A stretch of DNA of 64,000 bases from Methylocystis bryophila (GCF_027925445.1 NZ_AP027149.1:4042501-4106500), one strand, 5' to 3'; shown: positions 1 through 9,246, counted from the first letter of the stretch. Notes: generated by a model from the sequence alone, not told the origin. Numbers and translations: made by a program.

Positions 1-1
1 C

Positions 2-649
2 TGGAGCCTCGTCGCCTCCCTCCTCGGCGCCTTCATGACGAACAAGCTCGGCGTCAAATATTTCGCCTATCACGCCTTTTTTGGCTATGCGGTCATCGTT
101 CTCGTCGTCTTCCGCGTGTGGTGGGGCTTCGTAGGACCCAAACATGCGCGCTTTGTGAATTTCGTCAGAGGCCCCAAAGGCGTGCTGCGCTACCTGCATG
201 CAACCGGCCGCGGATGGAAGACGCGCCACGCCGGCCATAATCCTCTGGGGGCGTTGATGGTGCTGCTGTTGCTCGCGCTGCTCGGAACGCAGGCGGGTTT
301 CGGCCTCTTCGCGAATGACGAGATCTTCAACACCGGCCCCCTCGCCGGGCTTGTGTCAAAGAGCCTTAGCCTCAATTTGACGTCGCTTCATCGCAAACTT
401 TTTTATGTGATCGTCGCAGCGGTGATCCTGCATGTCGGGGCCGTTCTCGCGCATTGGCGCCTGAAGGGCGATAATCTCGTGAGCGCGATGATCACCGGCA
501 ACAAACCGGGCCATCTTGTCGAGGCGCATGAGGAAATCAGATCATCGCGCGGGGTTCTCGCTGTAGCGCTCTTCATCGCCATCAGCCTTGGCCTCGCGAC
601 CCTCCTACATTTCGCGCCCGCCGCCGACTTCGACACTGCAGGCTTGTGA
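2..649 (+). CDS. Cytochrome b561-family membrane protein (5' end cut by window)
   Basis: The reading frame is open from base 2, before the first internal ATG at 35, so the true start lies outside the window. The residues before that ATG (WSLVASLLGAF) fit the segment that follows the conserved HW near the N-terminus of the family, so the first helix is cut. Family features are visible: HAFFGY, a WGFVGPKHARF loop, GHNPLGALM, and a late helix pair with histidines in LHRKLFYV and ILHVG. These are the usual haem b ligands. Members pass electrons between the quinone pool and periplasmic acceptors. The C-terminus carries one more hydrophobic helix. The family call is firm; the redox partner is unknown. 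Confidence 0.85.
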   Translation, partial: WSLVASLLGAFMTNKLGVKYFAYHAFFGYAVIVLVVFRVWWGFVGPKHARFVNFVRGPKGVLRYLHATGRGWKTRHAGHNPLGALMVLLLLALLGTQAGFGLFANDEIFNTGPLAGLVSKSLSLNLTSLHRKLFYVIVAAVILHVGAVLAHWRLKGDNLVSAMITGNKPGHLVEAHEEIRSSRGVLAVALFIAISLGLATLLHFAPAADFDTAGL

Positions 650-730
650 AGCCGCGCCACGGCGCTTGGGCTCACAATTCAGCGTCGCAGCGCATCATCG
701 GTCATGCCGACGCGCTCTCCCCAAGATTGC

Positions 731-845
731 TAGAGCGCGACGCGAAAATGTGGAAGCCGACCTTTCGCACATATCGCGCCCAAAACTCCCGGAATCGATC
801 AGGTTTTCTGCGTTCAGGCGACCCCGTCTGAACGCAGCGTGATCT
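731..845 (-). repeat. Coding-compatible palindromic repeat, full copy (reverse orientation)
   Basis: On the minus strand this matches the copies at 37553, 54463 and 55134. A GATCACGCTGCGTTCAG arm pairs with CTGAACGCAG, followed by GTGATCGATTC-like sequence and a second module bounded by GAGCGCGA and TCGCGCTCTA. The frame used by the kinase copy is open here too, reading DHAAFRRGRLNAEN and onward without a stop. It sits between the cytochrome b561 gene and the TonB receptor. Confidence 0.8.
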
Positions 846-892
846 AGAGCGCCTCACGATCGCGTGGAATTACGCGGTCGGGACGCGCTCCA
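845..892. repeat. Short palindromic repeat module with GATCGCGTGGAAT core
   Basis: This module abuts the previous repeat. It has an imperfect inverted repeat (GATCGCGT-ggaat-tACGCGGTC) flanked by GAGCGC and GCGCTC. A close relative starts the compound repeat at 17002, and a degraded one lies near 7135. It is non-coding. The rest of the 650-1151 gap holds two inverted repeats listed separately and no convincing gene. Confidence 0.6.
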
Positions 893-956
893 AATCAAAA
901 ACCCGCAAGGCTTGGGATCAGCCACAGCCTTCGCGAGATCGCGCGATATTCCTACT

Positions 957-972
957 GTTGCACTTCTGCAAC
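957..972. promoter_or_regulatory. Perfect inverted repeat GTTGCA-CTTC-TGCAAC
   Basis: Six-base arms with a four-base spacer lie about 180 bases before the TonB receptor start at 1152. A second perfect repeat, TTTGTA-GCTA-TACAAA, follows at 1058-1073. Both have operator-like geometry and no T-tract. A role in controlling the receptor is inferred from position only; the regulator is unknown. Confidence 0.35.
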
Positions 973-1151
973 ACGCGAGAGGATTCCGACATGAAACCGC
1001 TAAATAGCGATTCTATCGCGCCTCGGAAGCTTGACCATCGCTCATTTTCCTACTTAGTTTGTAGCTATACAAAGACCAGTAGCGCAGTCGATGCGACGTC
1101 CGGTCGGAGGAGATCAGCCGATGAGTCGGCAAGAATCGTAAGGAGTTTGAA

Positions 1152-3851
1152 ATGCCTGGTCATCTGCCGTCTCTTCGTTCGCGTCTCATGCGCGGCTCGA
1201 GGCTCGCCTCGGTCACGTTGATAGGAAGCATAGCAGTTGTCGGCTTAGACGCAGCGCAAAGCTTCGCGCAGTATCAAGGCGCCAGCCCGCCCGCACAGAG
1301 CGCGCCGGCGGCCGCTCCCACGCAAAAACCCAAGGCGGCGCCTGCGAAGCCGAAGCCTGCCGCGTCGAAACCCAAGCCGCAGGAAGCGGCCGCGCAAGCA
1401 CAATCTCAGCCTACTCAGCCGCAGGCTGCGGCCGCAGTCGTTGCTGCATCCAGCGGCCCCTCGAGCGCGACGGTGGAGGAGGTGAAGGTGACCGCACGAC
1501 TGCGCGAAGAGAAGGCGCAAGACGTGCCGCTTCCGGTCAGCGTCGTCGGCGGAAAGACAGCCGAGGTGCAACTCCTCGACCGTCTGCAGGACCTCGCTAC
1601 GAAAGTTCCGAACTTCGTGCCCTACATCACCAATCCGCGCACCTCCGCCATCGCGATCCGCGGCATCACGGGCATATCTGGCGGCGCTGACGGCTCAGAA
1701 TCCGCAACGGGCATGATCGTCGACAATGTGTTCTTCACGCATGTCGGCTTCCAATGGGCAAATTACGTCGATCTCCAATCCTTTGAGGTGGCGCGCGGCC
1801 CCCAGGGCACGCTGCTCGGCAAAAATACGACCGTCGGCGCCGTGATCATTCACACGCAGCTTCCGTCCTTCGAGCCGTCTGCCACGGTAGACACATCCTT
1901 CGGCAATTATAATCATTTCATCGAGCGGCTGAACGTGACGGGACCCATCATCCCTGAGACGCTCGCGGCGCGCGCCACCTTCTACCTGGAAAAGAGCGAC
2001 CGCTGGATCCATAACTATGGAACCGGCGAGCCCGGCGTCTTGGACAATAACCGCTGGGGCGTGCGCGGGCAGCTTTATTATACGGGCGACTTGCTCACCG
2101 ATCGGCTGATTTTCGATCGGTTGCGCTCGGACGAGACCAACAATTTCGGGGCACCTGCCTTCAACTCTTTCCCCTTCTATGCGAATGGCGCGGTCGATAC
2201 TCCCTTTTCGACGACTCTCGCCAAGCGGCTGAATCTGCCGACGACGAGCCTGAACCCTTACTATCCTCAGTTGACGAAACTCGGCAATCTCGATCAGCGC
2301 ACGACGGGCGTTTCAAACGAGATCAACCACCCGGTTGGCGAGGACACCTTCACCTCGGTCGCGGCATGGCGAGAGTTCACCCTGCATCCGCGCAACACGT
2401 CTTCAGGCTCCATCTCGTCCTCGGGCGGCGGCAGCACGCTGGGGCAGAACACGGACATCGCCGCGACAGGCTATGACGTTTACGTCGATCAATATTCGCT
2501 CGAAAACCGTCTAGCTTCGCCAAAGGACGAAACGCTGGAATGGACCATTGGAACCTATCTGCTGCGAGAGACCGTCTTGTCGCAGAATCGGCAATTCTAT
2601 GGCCCCGAGGCGTCGGCGTGGTTTTCTGGCAATCCCTCAGCGAGCCCCTTTCTTCTCTGGGGCGACACGAGCCATCAAAACGGCATCGCGCGCACCTTCA
2701 GCGCCGCGGGCTTCGCCCAAACCTCATGGCACCTCGACGAGCAGTGGACGCTCACCACGGGCCTGCGCAATACTTATGAAATCCGAGAGGGCTCGGACTT
2801 TGGTTGGGTCAACGGCAACACGACCGCCGCCGGCATCGGCGCCGTGCAGACGGCGCTCGGCGGATACAGCTTCTTCGATACCGGCGGTCAGACGCAGCGC
2901 ACCGACTCGCTCTCAGGGCTCATCAACCCGTCCTATCGCTACAATGAGAACATACTCGCCTACACCTCCGTGGCGCGCGGCGAGAAATCGGGAGCGATTA
3001 ATACGAACGCGCTGCCTCTTTTGAACAGCTCCGGCCAATTTCTGGGCTTTCAGCGCCTCATCACCCATCCGGAAGTCTCTTGGGATTATGAGCTCGGCGT
3101 CAAGACGAATTGGCTCGACAACAGGCTCATCGTGAACCTCAACGTCTTCTGGAACGACATCTATGACTTCCAATCGATCCTGGTGGACACGCGATTCCTT
3201 GACGTGACCGGCACGCCGCTGCGCAAGCAATATCTGAGCAACATCCCGCAGGTGCGCTCGCGCGGTTTCGAGTTCGACACGCGCTGGAGCCCGATCGACC
3301 GCTTGTGGATCAACTTCTCGGGCCAGGCCACGGATTTGCGCTACGTCAGCTTTCCGCAGGCCGCGCCCTCGCCGGACTGGCTCTGGCCGGCGGGGTCCAA
3401 CGTCAATGGGATCGCCGCTCCGCTCTTCGTCAATCTGTCTGGTCAACGCGTCACTTCGGGCGTGAGCGGCAATGCGCCCTTCTCGCCCTACTCCTTCAAC
3501 CTCGGCGCCAATTACGAGCAGCCCCTCGGCGCGGCGCTGCGGGATTATGGCTATGCTTTGCCGGTTTCCGCATTCGGCTACGCCAACCTCTCCTGGTTTT
3601 ATCGTAGCCAGCTTTCCGAGCCGCTTTCACTCTATTATCTCGGGCAGCCGTCCTACTCGCTGATCAATGCAGGAATCGGTTTGAAAACCGACGACGGAAG
3701 ATACAGCGCCAATCTCTGGGTCAAGAATCTGGCGGACGCGCGTTATCTCATTGGCGGGACGATCGGGAGCAACACCTCTCCCGGCACCGTCACATTCGGC
3801 CCGAACACGCCCCGCACCTTCGGCGGCACGCTGAGCGTCAAGCTCTACTGA
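1152..3851 (+). CDS. TonB-dependent outer-membrane receptor with Ala/Pro/Lys-rich N-terminal linker
   Basis: This 899-residue protein has a signal peptide ending near SFAQ (residues 35-45). A low-complexity linker of alternating Ala, Pro, Lys and Gln follows to about residue 105. Next come a TonB-box-like segment (EEVKVTA), a plug domain (DVPLPVSVVGG, RGPQGTLLGKNT) and a long beta-barrel ending in a terminal aromatic residue (LSVKLY). Such receptors import iron chelates, vitamins or other scarce solutes using TonB energy. The start is set by an AAGGAG site seven bases before ATG. An Omp25-like porin and a tonB-exbB-exbD module follow, so it may be the client of that module. The substrate cannot be read from the sequence. 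Confidence 0.88.
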   Translation: MPGHLPSLRSRLMRGSRLASVTLIGSIAVVGLDAAQSFAQYQGASPPAQSAPAAAPTQKPKAAPAKPKPAASKPKPQEAAAQAQSQPTQPQAAAAVVAASSGPSSATVEEVKVTARLREEKAQDVPLPVSVVGGKTAEVQLLDRLQDLATKVPNFVPYITNPRTSAIAIRGITGISGGADGSESATGMIVDNVFFTHVGFQWANYVDLQSFEVARGPQGTLLGKNTTVGAVIIHTQLPSFEPSATVDTSFGNYNHFIERLNVTGPIIPETLAARATFYLEKSDRWIHNYGTGEPGVLDNNRWGVRGQLYYTGDLLTDRLIFDRLRSDETNNFGAPAFNSFPFYANGAVDTPFSTTLAKRLNLPTTSLNPYYPQLTKLGNLDQRTTGVSNEINHPVGEDTFTSVAAWREFTLHPRNTSSGSISSSGGGSTLGQNTDIAATGYDVYVDQYSLENRLASPKDETLEWTIGTYLLRETVLSQNRQFYGPEASAWFSGNPSASPFLLWGDTSHQNGIARTFSAAGFAQTSWHLDEQWTLTTGLRNTYEIREGSDFGWVNGNTTAAGIGAVQTALGGYSFFDTGGQTQRTDSLSGLINPSYRYNENILAYTSVARGEKSGAINTNALPLLNSSGQFLGFQRLITHPEVSWDYELGVKTNWLDNRLIVNLNVFWNDIYDFQSILVDTRFLDVTGTPLRKQYLSNIPQVRSRGFEFDTRWSPIDRLWINFSGQATDLRYVSFPQAAPSPDWLWPAGSNVNGIAAPLFVNLSGQRVTSGVSGNAPFSPYSFNLGANYEQPLGAALRDYGYALPVSAFGYANLSWFYRSQLSEPLSLYYLGQPSYSLINAGIGLKTDDGRYSANLWVKNLADARYLIGGTIGSNTSPGTVTFGPNTPRTFGGTLSVKLY

Positions 3852-4144
3852 TCAAACAAAAGAACGCGCGCCTCTTCGTGCTTCCGCGTCCCGCAAACTC
3901 ATCGTCGAGCGAAGGTCTCGCGCCGCTCCATCGCGTGCCGCGCTGGCGACCATGTTTTGCGGGCCGACTCTTCGCGACAGCAACTGTGTCCTCGCTGCAA
4001 CAGCGACGCAAAAAAGCGCGCGATAGCACAGTTTCCTAGTAGAGATAGTTGATTCAATCGCGAAAGCGCGAGAAGGTGAAAAGACGAGAACTCGAACAAC
4101 CCCGCGCCGGGCGGCGCAAGATGTAACTGTAACGAGGTGTCCAA

Positions 4145-4999
4145 ATGAAAAAGCTTCTCATCACCACCGCCGCCGTCGTGGCGTCAATCTCGACTTTTGC
4201 GCGTGCAGCGGATCTTCCATCCGTGAAGGCGCCGCCGGAACCACCTCCGCCGCCGTCGTGGACTGGGTTCTATCTCGGCGCGAACGCCGGTTATGACTGG
4301 TCCATCACCAATACGATTCAGCAGACCTATCTCGAAACGCTGTCAGGCGGCTTCGCCACCCAGGCGGCCTTGGGCAATATCCCTGTCCTACAGTCGGTCA
4401 AAACCAGTGAATTCATTGGCGGCGGACAAGTGGGATGGAATTATCAGTGGGGCAAGCATCTGCTGATCGGCGTCGAAGCCGACATCCAGGGGCTCGCGGG
4501 CGGCGCCGGCACGGCCAATCTCGTCTCGACCAACTCAGCGACTTCCTTCTCTAAAAGCCAGGGATCTCTTGGGACGGTGAGAGCCCGCCTGGGCTACCTC
4601 GTTAACCCGGTGTTTCTTGTTTATGGCACGGGGGGGTTAGCCTATGGGCAAGGAACGCTCTCGGCCAATTATTTCGGCATCTGGAAGGCCGCGTCGCTGC
4701 AGCTCAACGACTATCAGACCTCCACGCTCACCGGCTTTTCGGTTGGCGGCGGCGCCGAATGGCAGTTCCTGCCGAAGTGGAGCGTCAAGGCCGAATATTT
4801 CTATTACAATCTCGGCTCGATACAGACGTCGGGCGTCCAGCTCAACTACAAGTCTGGCGGCGTGGCCGCCATCACGACGGCGCGATCCAACACGCGCTTC
4901 GACGGCAGTGTCGTTCGCATCGGCGTGAACTATCACATCAAATGGGGCGGCGCGCCTAAGCTCTTCGACGTCGAAAAAATCGATAAGCTGATCGACTGA
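4145..4999 (+). CDS. Outer-membrane beta-barrel protein, Omp25/Omp31 family
   Basis: A 284-residue protein with a cleavable signal peptide (MKKLLITTAAVVASIS..ARA, about 21 residues) and a short proline-rich stretch. The family hallmark WTGFYLGANAGYDW follows. The rest alternates Gly/aromatic beta strands (GGQVGWNYQWG, VRARLGYL, WSVKAEYFYYNLG), and the C-terminus is VRIGVNYHIKWG plus a short tail. Family members are small barrels of Hyphomicrobiales outer membranes with structural or porin roles. A GAGGTG ribosome site precedes the ATG. Identification is by family; the solute is unknown. Confidence 0.85.
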   Translation: MKKLLITTAAVVASISTFARAADLPSVKAPPEPPPPPSWTGFYLGANAGYDWSITNTIQQTYLETLSGGFATQAALGNIPVLQSVKTSEFIGGGQVGWNYQWGKHLLIGVEADIQGLAGGAGTANLVSTNSATSFSKSQGSLGTVRARLGYLVNPVFLVYGTGGLAYGQGTLSANYFGIWKAASLQLNDYQTSTLTGFSVGGGAEWQFLPKWSVKAEYFYYNLGSIQTSGVQLNYKSGGVAAITTARSNTRFDGSVVRIGVNYHIKWGGAPKLFDVEKIDKLID

Positions 5000-5029
5000 C
5001 AGCGTGAGCGCCTCAAGCCGCATCATCAG

Positions 5030-5059
5030 CCTTCGGCCGCCTTTGCGGCGCGCCGAAGG
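5030..5059 (+). terminator. Stem-loop after the Omp gene
   Basis: An eight-base perfect stem (CCTTCGGC / GCCGAAGG) encloses a loop that can itself fold (CGCC..GGCG). It lies 31 bases past the omp stop. It has no T-tract, so it is a weak or factor-assisted terminator at best. Confidence 0.4.
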
Positions 5060-5139
5060 AGCGGCAAATTATCTATTGCTTCTATAGGATTTGTTATGTT
5101 ACCGTTCCTTCACGCACTCCCCAAGAGAGACGCCAACAG

Positions 5140-5928
5140 ATGACGCTAGCCGCCGCGCCGTTCGATGCGCCCCTTCAAGAGCCCGAACCGTTTGACGACT
5201 CGACAAGGGCCGGCGCGCAGTCGCTACTTCGCATCCCCGCTCCGCCGCCAAATCACTTCGCGCGCGTCGGCGCGATCGTCGCTTATTTGGCGATGCTCGC
5301 GGCCTTTTTGACCGTCGGCTTCCGCGCCAATGAAGCGCCGGTCGAAGAGCTGCAAGTTGTCGAGCTGGCGCCCTTGCCCGCTGAAGAAGAGGCGCCGCCG
5401 GAGGATGTTCCGCCGCCGCCGGAGACGATGACTCTCGACGACCTCCCCCCGCCGCCGGCCTTGCAGCCCATCGCGCCGATCGAGCAAAAGCCGATCGAGA
5501 AGCCGAAGCCGCTCAAGAAGGTGGAAAAAGTGGAAAAGCCCCGGGAGCGTAAGCCGGCTCCCGCCCATGAGGCGCGACCCAATCACGAAAGATCAAGAGA
5601 TCACGAGAACGCCGAGCGAAAGCCCGCCGCCGTGGGGCCTCGCACGGTCTCGGAAGCGAAGCCCGGCGCGACCATGTCGCAGGCTGCAAACGCCCTGCAT
5701 TCTTGTCTGCAGCGCGCCGCCTCGAACATCGACGCTCCCCGTTCCGGACGCGTCACCTATCACGCGTCGATCAGCGCCTCCGGCTCGGTCACCTCCTTCT
5801 CGATCTCCTCCTCCGGAAACGCGGCTCTCGACGGCATCGCCAACCGCATCGGAGCGCGATGCAGCTCCGTTCCGGCGCCCGGCAAACCCGGATCGCTCTC
5901 CGGCGCGATCAGCTTCAGCGGCCCCTGA
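5140..5928 (+). CDS. tonB: TonB-family energy transducer
   Basis: A 262-residue protein with a single transmembrane segment near residues 45-63 (VGAIVAYLAMLAAFLTVGF). The cytoplasmic leader is unusually long. A periplasmic proline-rich spacer has acidic (EEEAPPEDVPPPPE) and basic (KPKPLKKVEKVEKP) halves. The C-terminal domain of about 85 residues has a TonB-like fold (GRVTYHASISASGSVTSFSI). TonB couples the ExbBD proton channel to outer-membrane receptors. It heads an operon with exbB (30 bases downstream) and exbD. The C-terminal domain is divergent with two cysteines, so its receptor specificity may differ from the second tonB at 26870. Confidence 0.8.
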   Translation: MTLAAAPFDAPLQEPEPFDDSTRAGAQSLLRIPAPPPNHFARVGAIVAYLAMLAAFLTVGFRANEAPVEELQVVELAPLPAEEEAPPEDVPPPPETMTLDDLPPPPALQPIAPIEQKPIEKPKPLKKVEKVEKPRERKPAPAHEARPNHERSRDHENAERKPAAVGPRTVSEAKPGATMSQAANALHSCLQRAASNIDAPRSGRVTYHASISASGSVTSFSISSSGNAALDGIANRIGARCSSVPAPGKPGSLSGAISFSGP

Positions 5929-5958
5929 TCCTCTCATCAAGAAACGAAAGGTTATCGC

Positions 5959-6699
5959 ATGAGTGACGCAGCAAACACCGCCTCGGCGGCCCTGGCGCAT
6001 ACATTGACGCCAATCGAGCTCTTCTTGCAGGCTGATTCGATCGTGAAATCGGTCGTGGTCATCCTGATCCTTGCGGCAGCCTGGGGCCTGGGCGTCACCG
6101 CGGAGAAGCTCGTTCGCCTAAGCATTCTGCATCGCCGCGCGGACCGTCTGTTTGAGAGCATCCGGAATGGATTGCCCGTGTCGAGCATCGCCGAAGGCTT
6201 CACCTCAGCGCCGAAGGGCGATCCGCTCGTGGAGATCTACAGGGCGATGGTCGAGGAATATCAGCGCTCGCAAGATTTCGCGCATACGGAGGCTCAGCGG
6301 GACGGCCTGCAGGAGCGCGTGCATCGCGTGGCGCAGCTCGCAAGCTCCGCTTCCCTCCATCATCTGCAGGATCGGCTGCCGAGCCTCGCGACGATCGGCG
6401 CGGTCGCCCCCTTCGTCGGGCTCTTCGGCACGGTCTGGGGCATCATGAACTCCTTCCAGGGCATCGCCGCCTCCAACAACACGAGCCTCTCCGTCGTCGC
6501 GCCGGGCATCGCCGAGGCCCTGTTCGCGACCGCGCTCGGACTCGTCGCGGCCATTCCGGCGGTCATCTTTTACAACCGCATCAGCGGAGACATCTCTGCC
6601 TACGGCAGAAGACTCACCTCCTTCATCGGCGTGTTCGAGGTGGAGCTTTCCCGCCAACTTTCCAAGAAAGGGGACCGCAATGGCCTTCGCGCTGCGTAA
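5959..6699 (+). CDS. exbB: ExbB/TolQ-family proton channel subunit
   Basis: A 246-residue protein with three predicted membrane helices, near residues 28-50, 135-160 and 175-200. It has the MotA/TolQ/ExbB signature: LATIGAVAPFVGLFGTVWGIMNSF and VVAPGIAEALFATALGLVAAIPAV. ExbB pentamers with ExbD dimers conduct protons to energise TonB. The gene lies 30 bases after tonB and overlaps exbD by 20 bases, which implies translational coupling. Its length is typical of the short form without an extra periplasmic N-terminal domain. Confidence 0.92.
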   Translation: MSDAANTASAALAHTLTPIELFLQADSIVKSVVVILILAAAWGLGVTAEKLVRLSILHRRADRLFESIRNGLPVSSIAEGFTSAPKGDPLVEIYRAMVEEYQRSQDFAHTEAQRDGLQERVHRVAQLASSASLHHLQDRLPSLATIGAVAPFVGLFGTVWGIMNSFQGIAASNNTSLSVVAPGIAEALFATALGLVAAIPAVIFYNRISGDISAYGRRLTSFIGVFEVELSRQLSKKGDRNGLRAA

Positions 6700-7123
6700 G
6701 AACGACTCCGAATTCGATTCGGCGCCCATCGCCGACATCAATGTGACGCCGCTCGTCGATGTGATGCTCGTTCTGCTGATCGTCTTCATGGTCGCCGCGC
6801 CTTTGATGACCGCGGGCGTCCCGGTCGATCTGCCAAAGACAGCTGCAAAGCAGCTCAACGATCAGCAACCGCCGATCGTCGTGAGCGTGGACGCCGGCGG
6901 CGGCTTCTTCGTCGACAAGACTGGGGCGGACGACGTTCAGGGCCTGCTCGCCGCACTGCAGCAGCGAAGCGAGAACGATCGCGACCGGCGAGTGCATGTC
7001 CGCGCGGACAAGTCGGTTTCCTATGGCAGAGTCGCGGAGGCGATGGGCGCGATCAATGCAGCCGGCTATGCCAAGGTGGCGCTCGTCTCGGAGGCAAAAG
7101 GCGGCGGCGGGCCGAGCCGCTAG
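6680..7123 (+). CDS. exbD: ExbD/TolR-family proton channel subunit
   Basis: A 147-residue protein with one N-terminal membrane helix (VTPLVDVMLVLLIVFMVAAPL), including the conserved aspartate (LVDVM) that carries protons. A periplasmic domain follows, with the ending VHVRADKSVSYGRV..AMGAINAAGYAKVALV that is typical of ExbD/TolR. It overlaps exbB by 20 bases and closes the tonB-exbB-exbD operon. A strong hairpin at 7247 lies downstream. Confidence 0.92.
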   Translation: MAFALRKNDSEFDSAPIADINVTPLVDVMLVLLIVFMVAAPLMTAGVPVDLPKTAAKQLNDQQPPIVVSVDAGGGFFVDKTGADDVQGLLAALQQRSENDRDRRVHVRADKSVSYGRVAEAMGAINAAGYAKVALVSEAKGGGGPSR

Positions 7124-7246
7124 GGCGTCTCACTGTTCGATCGCGTGATCCCAACCGGTGGGGCGCGCTCTAAAGCGCGATCGAGACGAATCGCGACCCG
7201 AATGACCTCCCCGTTGACCGCGTCCTCGGTTCGGCTCCCCCAACCG

Positions 7247-7276
7247 CCCCGCCCCGCCGACCTCGGCGGGGCGGGG
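7247..7276. terminator. GC-rich perfect hairpin between exbD and the Rrf2 gene
   Basis: Fourteen-base complementary arms (CCCCGCCCCGCCGA and TCGGCGGGGCGGGG) are followed by AGATTTCTTT. A second small palindrome (TTTCTTTC-N7-GAAAGAAA) comes directly after. It probably ends the exb operon and may also shape the 5' leader of the Rrf2 gene. The stretch before it (7130-7195) contains degraded palindromic repeat sequence with GATCGCGTGAT and GCGCGCTCTA. Confidence 0.6.
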
Positions 7277-7387
7277 AGATTTCTTTCTCGATAGGAAAGA
7301 AAGCCAATTCCCGTTAGACTCCCCGCTCCTGAAAGTCATTCCCCGCGATTCGTCGCGGCTGGGAACCCGCGGGGAGCCTTCCCTTCG

Positions 7388-7822
7388 ATGCTATCCAACA
7401 AGGCGAAATATGGCCTCAAGGCGCTGATCCATCTTGCTGCCGCGGAGGACCAATGCCTTGCGAGCGACATCGCAAAGGACAATAATATCCCGCGCAAGTT
7501 CCTCGACGCCATCATGGTGGAGCTGCGCAACGCCGGCATCGTGAACAGCCGCAAGGGCAAGGGCGGCGGCCACCGGCTGGCGCGGCCGCCGGAGAACATC
7601 ACGGTCGGACAGATCATCCGCATCCTCGACGGGCCGCTGGCGCCGATTCCCTGCGCGAGCAAGACCGCCTATCAGCGGTGCGCCGATTGTCCGGATGAGG
7701 ACGCCTGCGCGATTCGCGACATCATGCTGGACGTGCGCGAGTCGATCGCGCTGATCCTCGACCGCACGAGCATCGCCTCGCTGCGTGGTCGCGGAAACCG
7801 GGAAGCTCGCGGATTGCGTTGA
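7388..7822 (+). CDS. Rrf2-family transcriptional regulator
   Basis: A 144-residue protein. The N-terminal winged helix (KYGLKALIHLA, residues 7-17; recognition region NIPRKFLDAIMVELRNAGIV; wing GKGGGHRLARPP) is followed by the Rrf2 signature TVGQIIRILDGPLAP. Cysteines at 89, 98, 101 and 107 match the usual iron-sulfur ligand region of IscR/NsrR-type members. The family senses iron-sulfur status, nitric oxide, sulfur metabolites or redox state. The gene stands alone between the exb operon and ribA. A ggggag site lies about 11 bases before the ATG. The target genes are unknown; the adjacent uptake genes are candidates by position. Confidence 0.88.
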   Translation: MLSNKAKYGLKALIHLAAAEDQCLASDIAKDNNIPRKFLDAIMVELRNAGIVNSRKGKGGGHRLARPPENITVGQIIRILDGPLAPIPCASKTAYQRCADCPDEDACAIRDIMLDVRESIALILDRTSIASLRGRGNREARGLR

Positions 7823-7884
7823 GGTCGCCCCTCCCGCCAAGGACCTTGCGCGTCAGCGCACCAGGGGATCAGGGAAAGTCGCAT

Positions 7885-8967
7885 TCAAGCGTCCAGCTCG
7901 AGCAGATGACCCGCCCGGTCCCGCTTGGCGGCGAGATAGCGGCGATTATGCGCATTGCGCCTCCCCAAAACGCGATGCGCGGAAACAACCTCGAGCCCCG
8001 CCTCCTCCAAGGCGGCGATCTTGACCGGATTGTTTGTCATCAGACGCACGCGCGTCACGCCAAGCGCCTGCAGCATGTCGGCGGCGAAGGCGAAGTCGCG
8101 CTGATCATGGCCATAACCGAGCGCTTCATCCGCCTCGAACGTGTCCAATCCGAGCGCTTGCAGGTCATAGGCGCGGATCTTCGTCGAGATTCCATTGCCG
8201 CGTCCTTCTTGATCCAGATACAGCAGCACGCCGACGCCTTCTTGCGCCATGACGCGCACAGTGTGACGCAACTGATCGCCGCAATCGCATTTGAGGCTGC
8301 CAAAGAGATCGCCGGTCAAGCAGGCCGAGTGCAGGCGCACAGGGACTGGCTGCGAGCAGTCCGGCCTCCCCACGACGATCGCAATCTGGTCTCGTAGGCC
8401 TTCGCCGCCGCGGAACACGACGAACTCGCAAGCGCTCGCGCCTTCGAGCGGAACGTTGGCGCGGCTCACAATGCGGAGAGTCGCGCGCCGCGAAGCGCGA
8501 TAGCCCAAGAGATGGGGAAGCGACACAGAAAGAAGATTCGGCAACAGCGCTTCGGCGCCGGAGGCCGCGAGAACCACAACGGCGGGCAGAAGTTGCGCGA
8601 GTCGCATCAACTCCAGAGCGCCTTCGTAAAGGGGCGTCAGCGGAGCAACCGGCGCGTCGACGCGGGCGTCGAGGCCGAAGGCGAGCGCGCGAAGGCGCGC
8701 CAATTCAATGTGCGGCAGCGCGACAAAACCGGCTTCCCCGCGGCTGAGACCCAAGTGTCGCAGGCGCGAAGCCGAGAGCACCAGTCGAGCCGCGCCAGGC
8801 GCCGAGAACTCGAATTCTCTCACGAGCGTCTCATCGAAGGCCTCGGCCGCCGCGACGACCAGGCGTTCGGCGCCGTCGCGCAGCACCGCGGGCCGGCCTG
8901 CGCGGACTTCGGCGATGACTCGCTCGACGTCGACCTGGCCTACGGAAGGGAGTCGTCGATAGGACAC
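7885..8967 (-). CDS. ribA: GTP cyclohydrolase II
   Basis: A 360-residue protein whose C-terminal half is a canonical RibA domain. It has VPVRLHSACLTGDLFGSLKCDCG with zinc cysteines 216, 227 and 229, then YLDQEGRGNGISTKIRAY and the end motif RLMTNNPVKIAAL. It opens GTP to 2,5-diamino-6-ribosylamino-pyrimidinone phosphate, the first step of riboflavin synthesis. The first 165 residues resemble a degenerate RibB (dihydroxybutanone phosphate synthase) domain without clear active-site motifs, as in many alphaproteobacterial RibA proteins. It is monocistronic, facing away from the arylsulfotransferase-like gene. Confidence 0.92.
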   Translation of the reverse strand: MSYRRLPSVGQVDVERVIAEVRAGRPAVLRDGAERLVVAAAEAFDETLVREFEFSAPGAARLVLSASRLRHLGLSRGEAGFVALPHIELARLRALAFGLDARVDAPVAPLTPLYEGALELMRLAQLLPAVVVLAASGAEALLPNLLSVSLPHLLGYRASRRATLRIVSRANVPLEGASACEFVVFRGGEGLRDQIAIVVGRPDCSQPVPVRLHSACLTGDLFGSLKCDCGDQLRHTVRVMAQEGVGVLLYLDQEGRGNGISTKIRAYDLQALGLDTFEADEALGYGHDQRDFAFAADMLQALGVTRVRLMTNNPVKIAALEEAGLEVVSAHRVLGRRNAHNRRYLAAKRDRAGHLLELDA

Positions 8968-9214
8968 GGGTAGAGCCTCGTTTCTTCGAATTCAATCACT
9001 GCTGCATATAATTTATAATTCCTACTGCGTAAATATCTTTAATGAGAGCACCTGGCTGTTCAGAATGTCAGGAGCCACGACGTCGGCGCAGAGCCAGGCT
9101 TCTTCAGACCGCATCCTATATCGCCATAATAAGATACATTTCCGTATGTTGCAGCCTCCGCCAGGGAGCAATGACACGCAGCCATGGCCGCTTTTCCACA
9201 GCGCTGAATTTTTC

Positions 9215-9246
9215 GCTTTATCATACTAATTTGATATGCTTATAAT
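9215..9246 (+). promoter_or_regulatory. Promoter with TCATA-N9-TATG(A/C) operator before the arylsulfotransferase-like gene
   Basis: TCATA (9221-9225) and TATGC (9235-9239) are nine bases apart. A perfect TATAAT -10 box lies at 9241-9246 and a TTATCA -35-like hexamer at 9218-9223, giving 17-base spacing. The operator therefore sits in the promoter, a layout suited to repression. The same arrangement recurs at 13732-13754 and 15470-15497. The rest of the 8968-9292 gap is AT-rich with no gene. Confidence 0.55.

Noticed and set aside
731..892. CRISPR or insertion-sequence interpretation of the palindromic repeats
   Set aside because: Copies are scattered singly, lack spacers or transposase, and differ in module content; they behave as non-autonomous palindromic elements.
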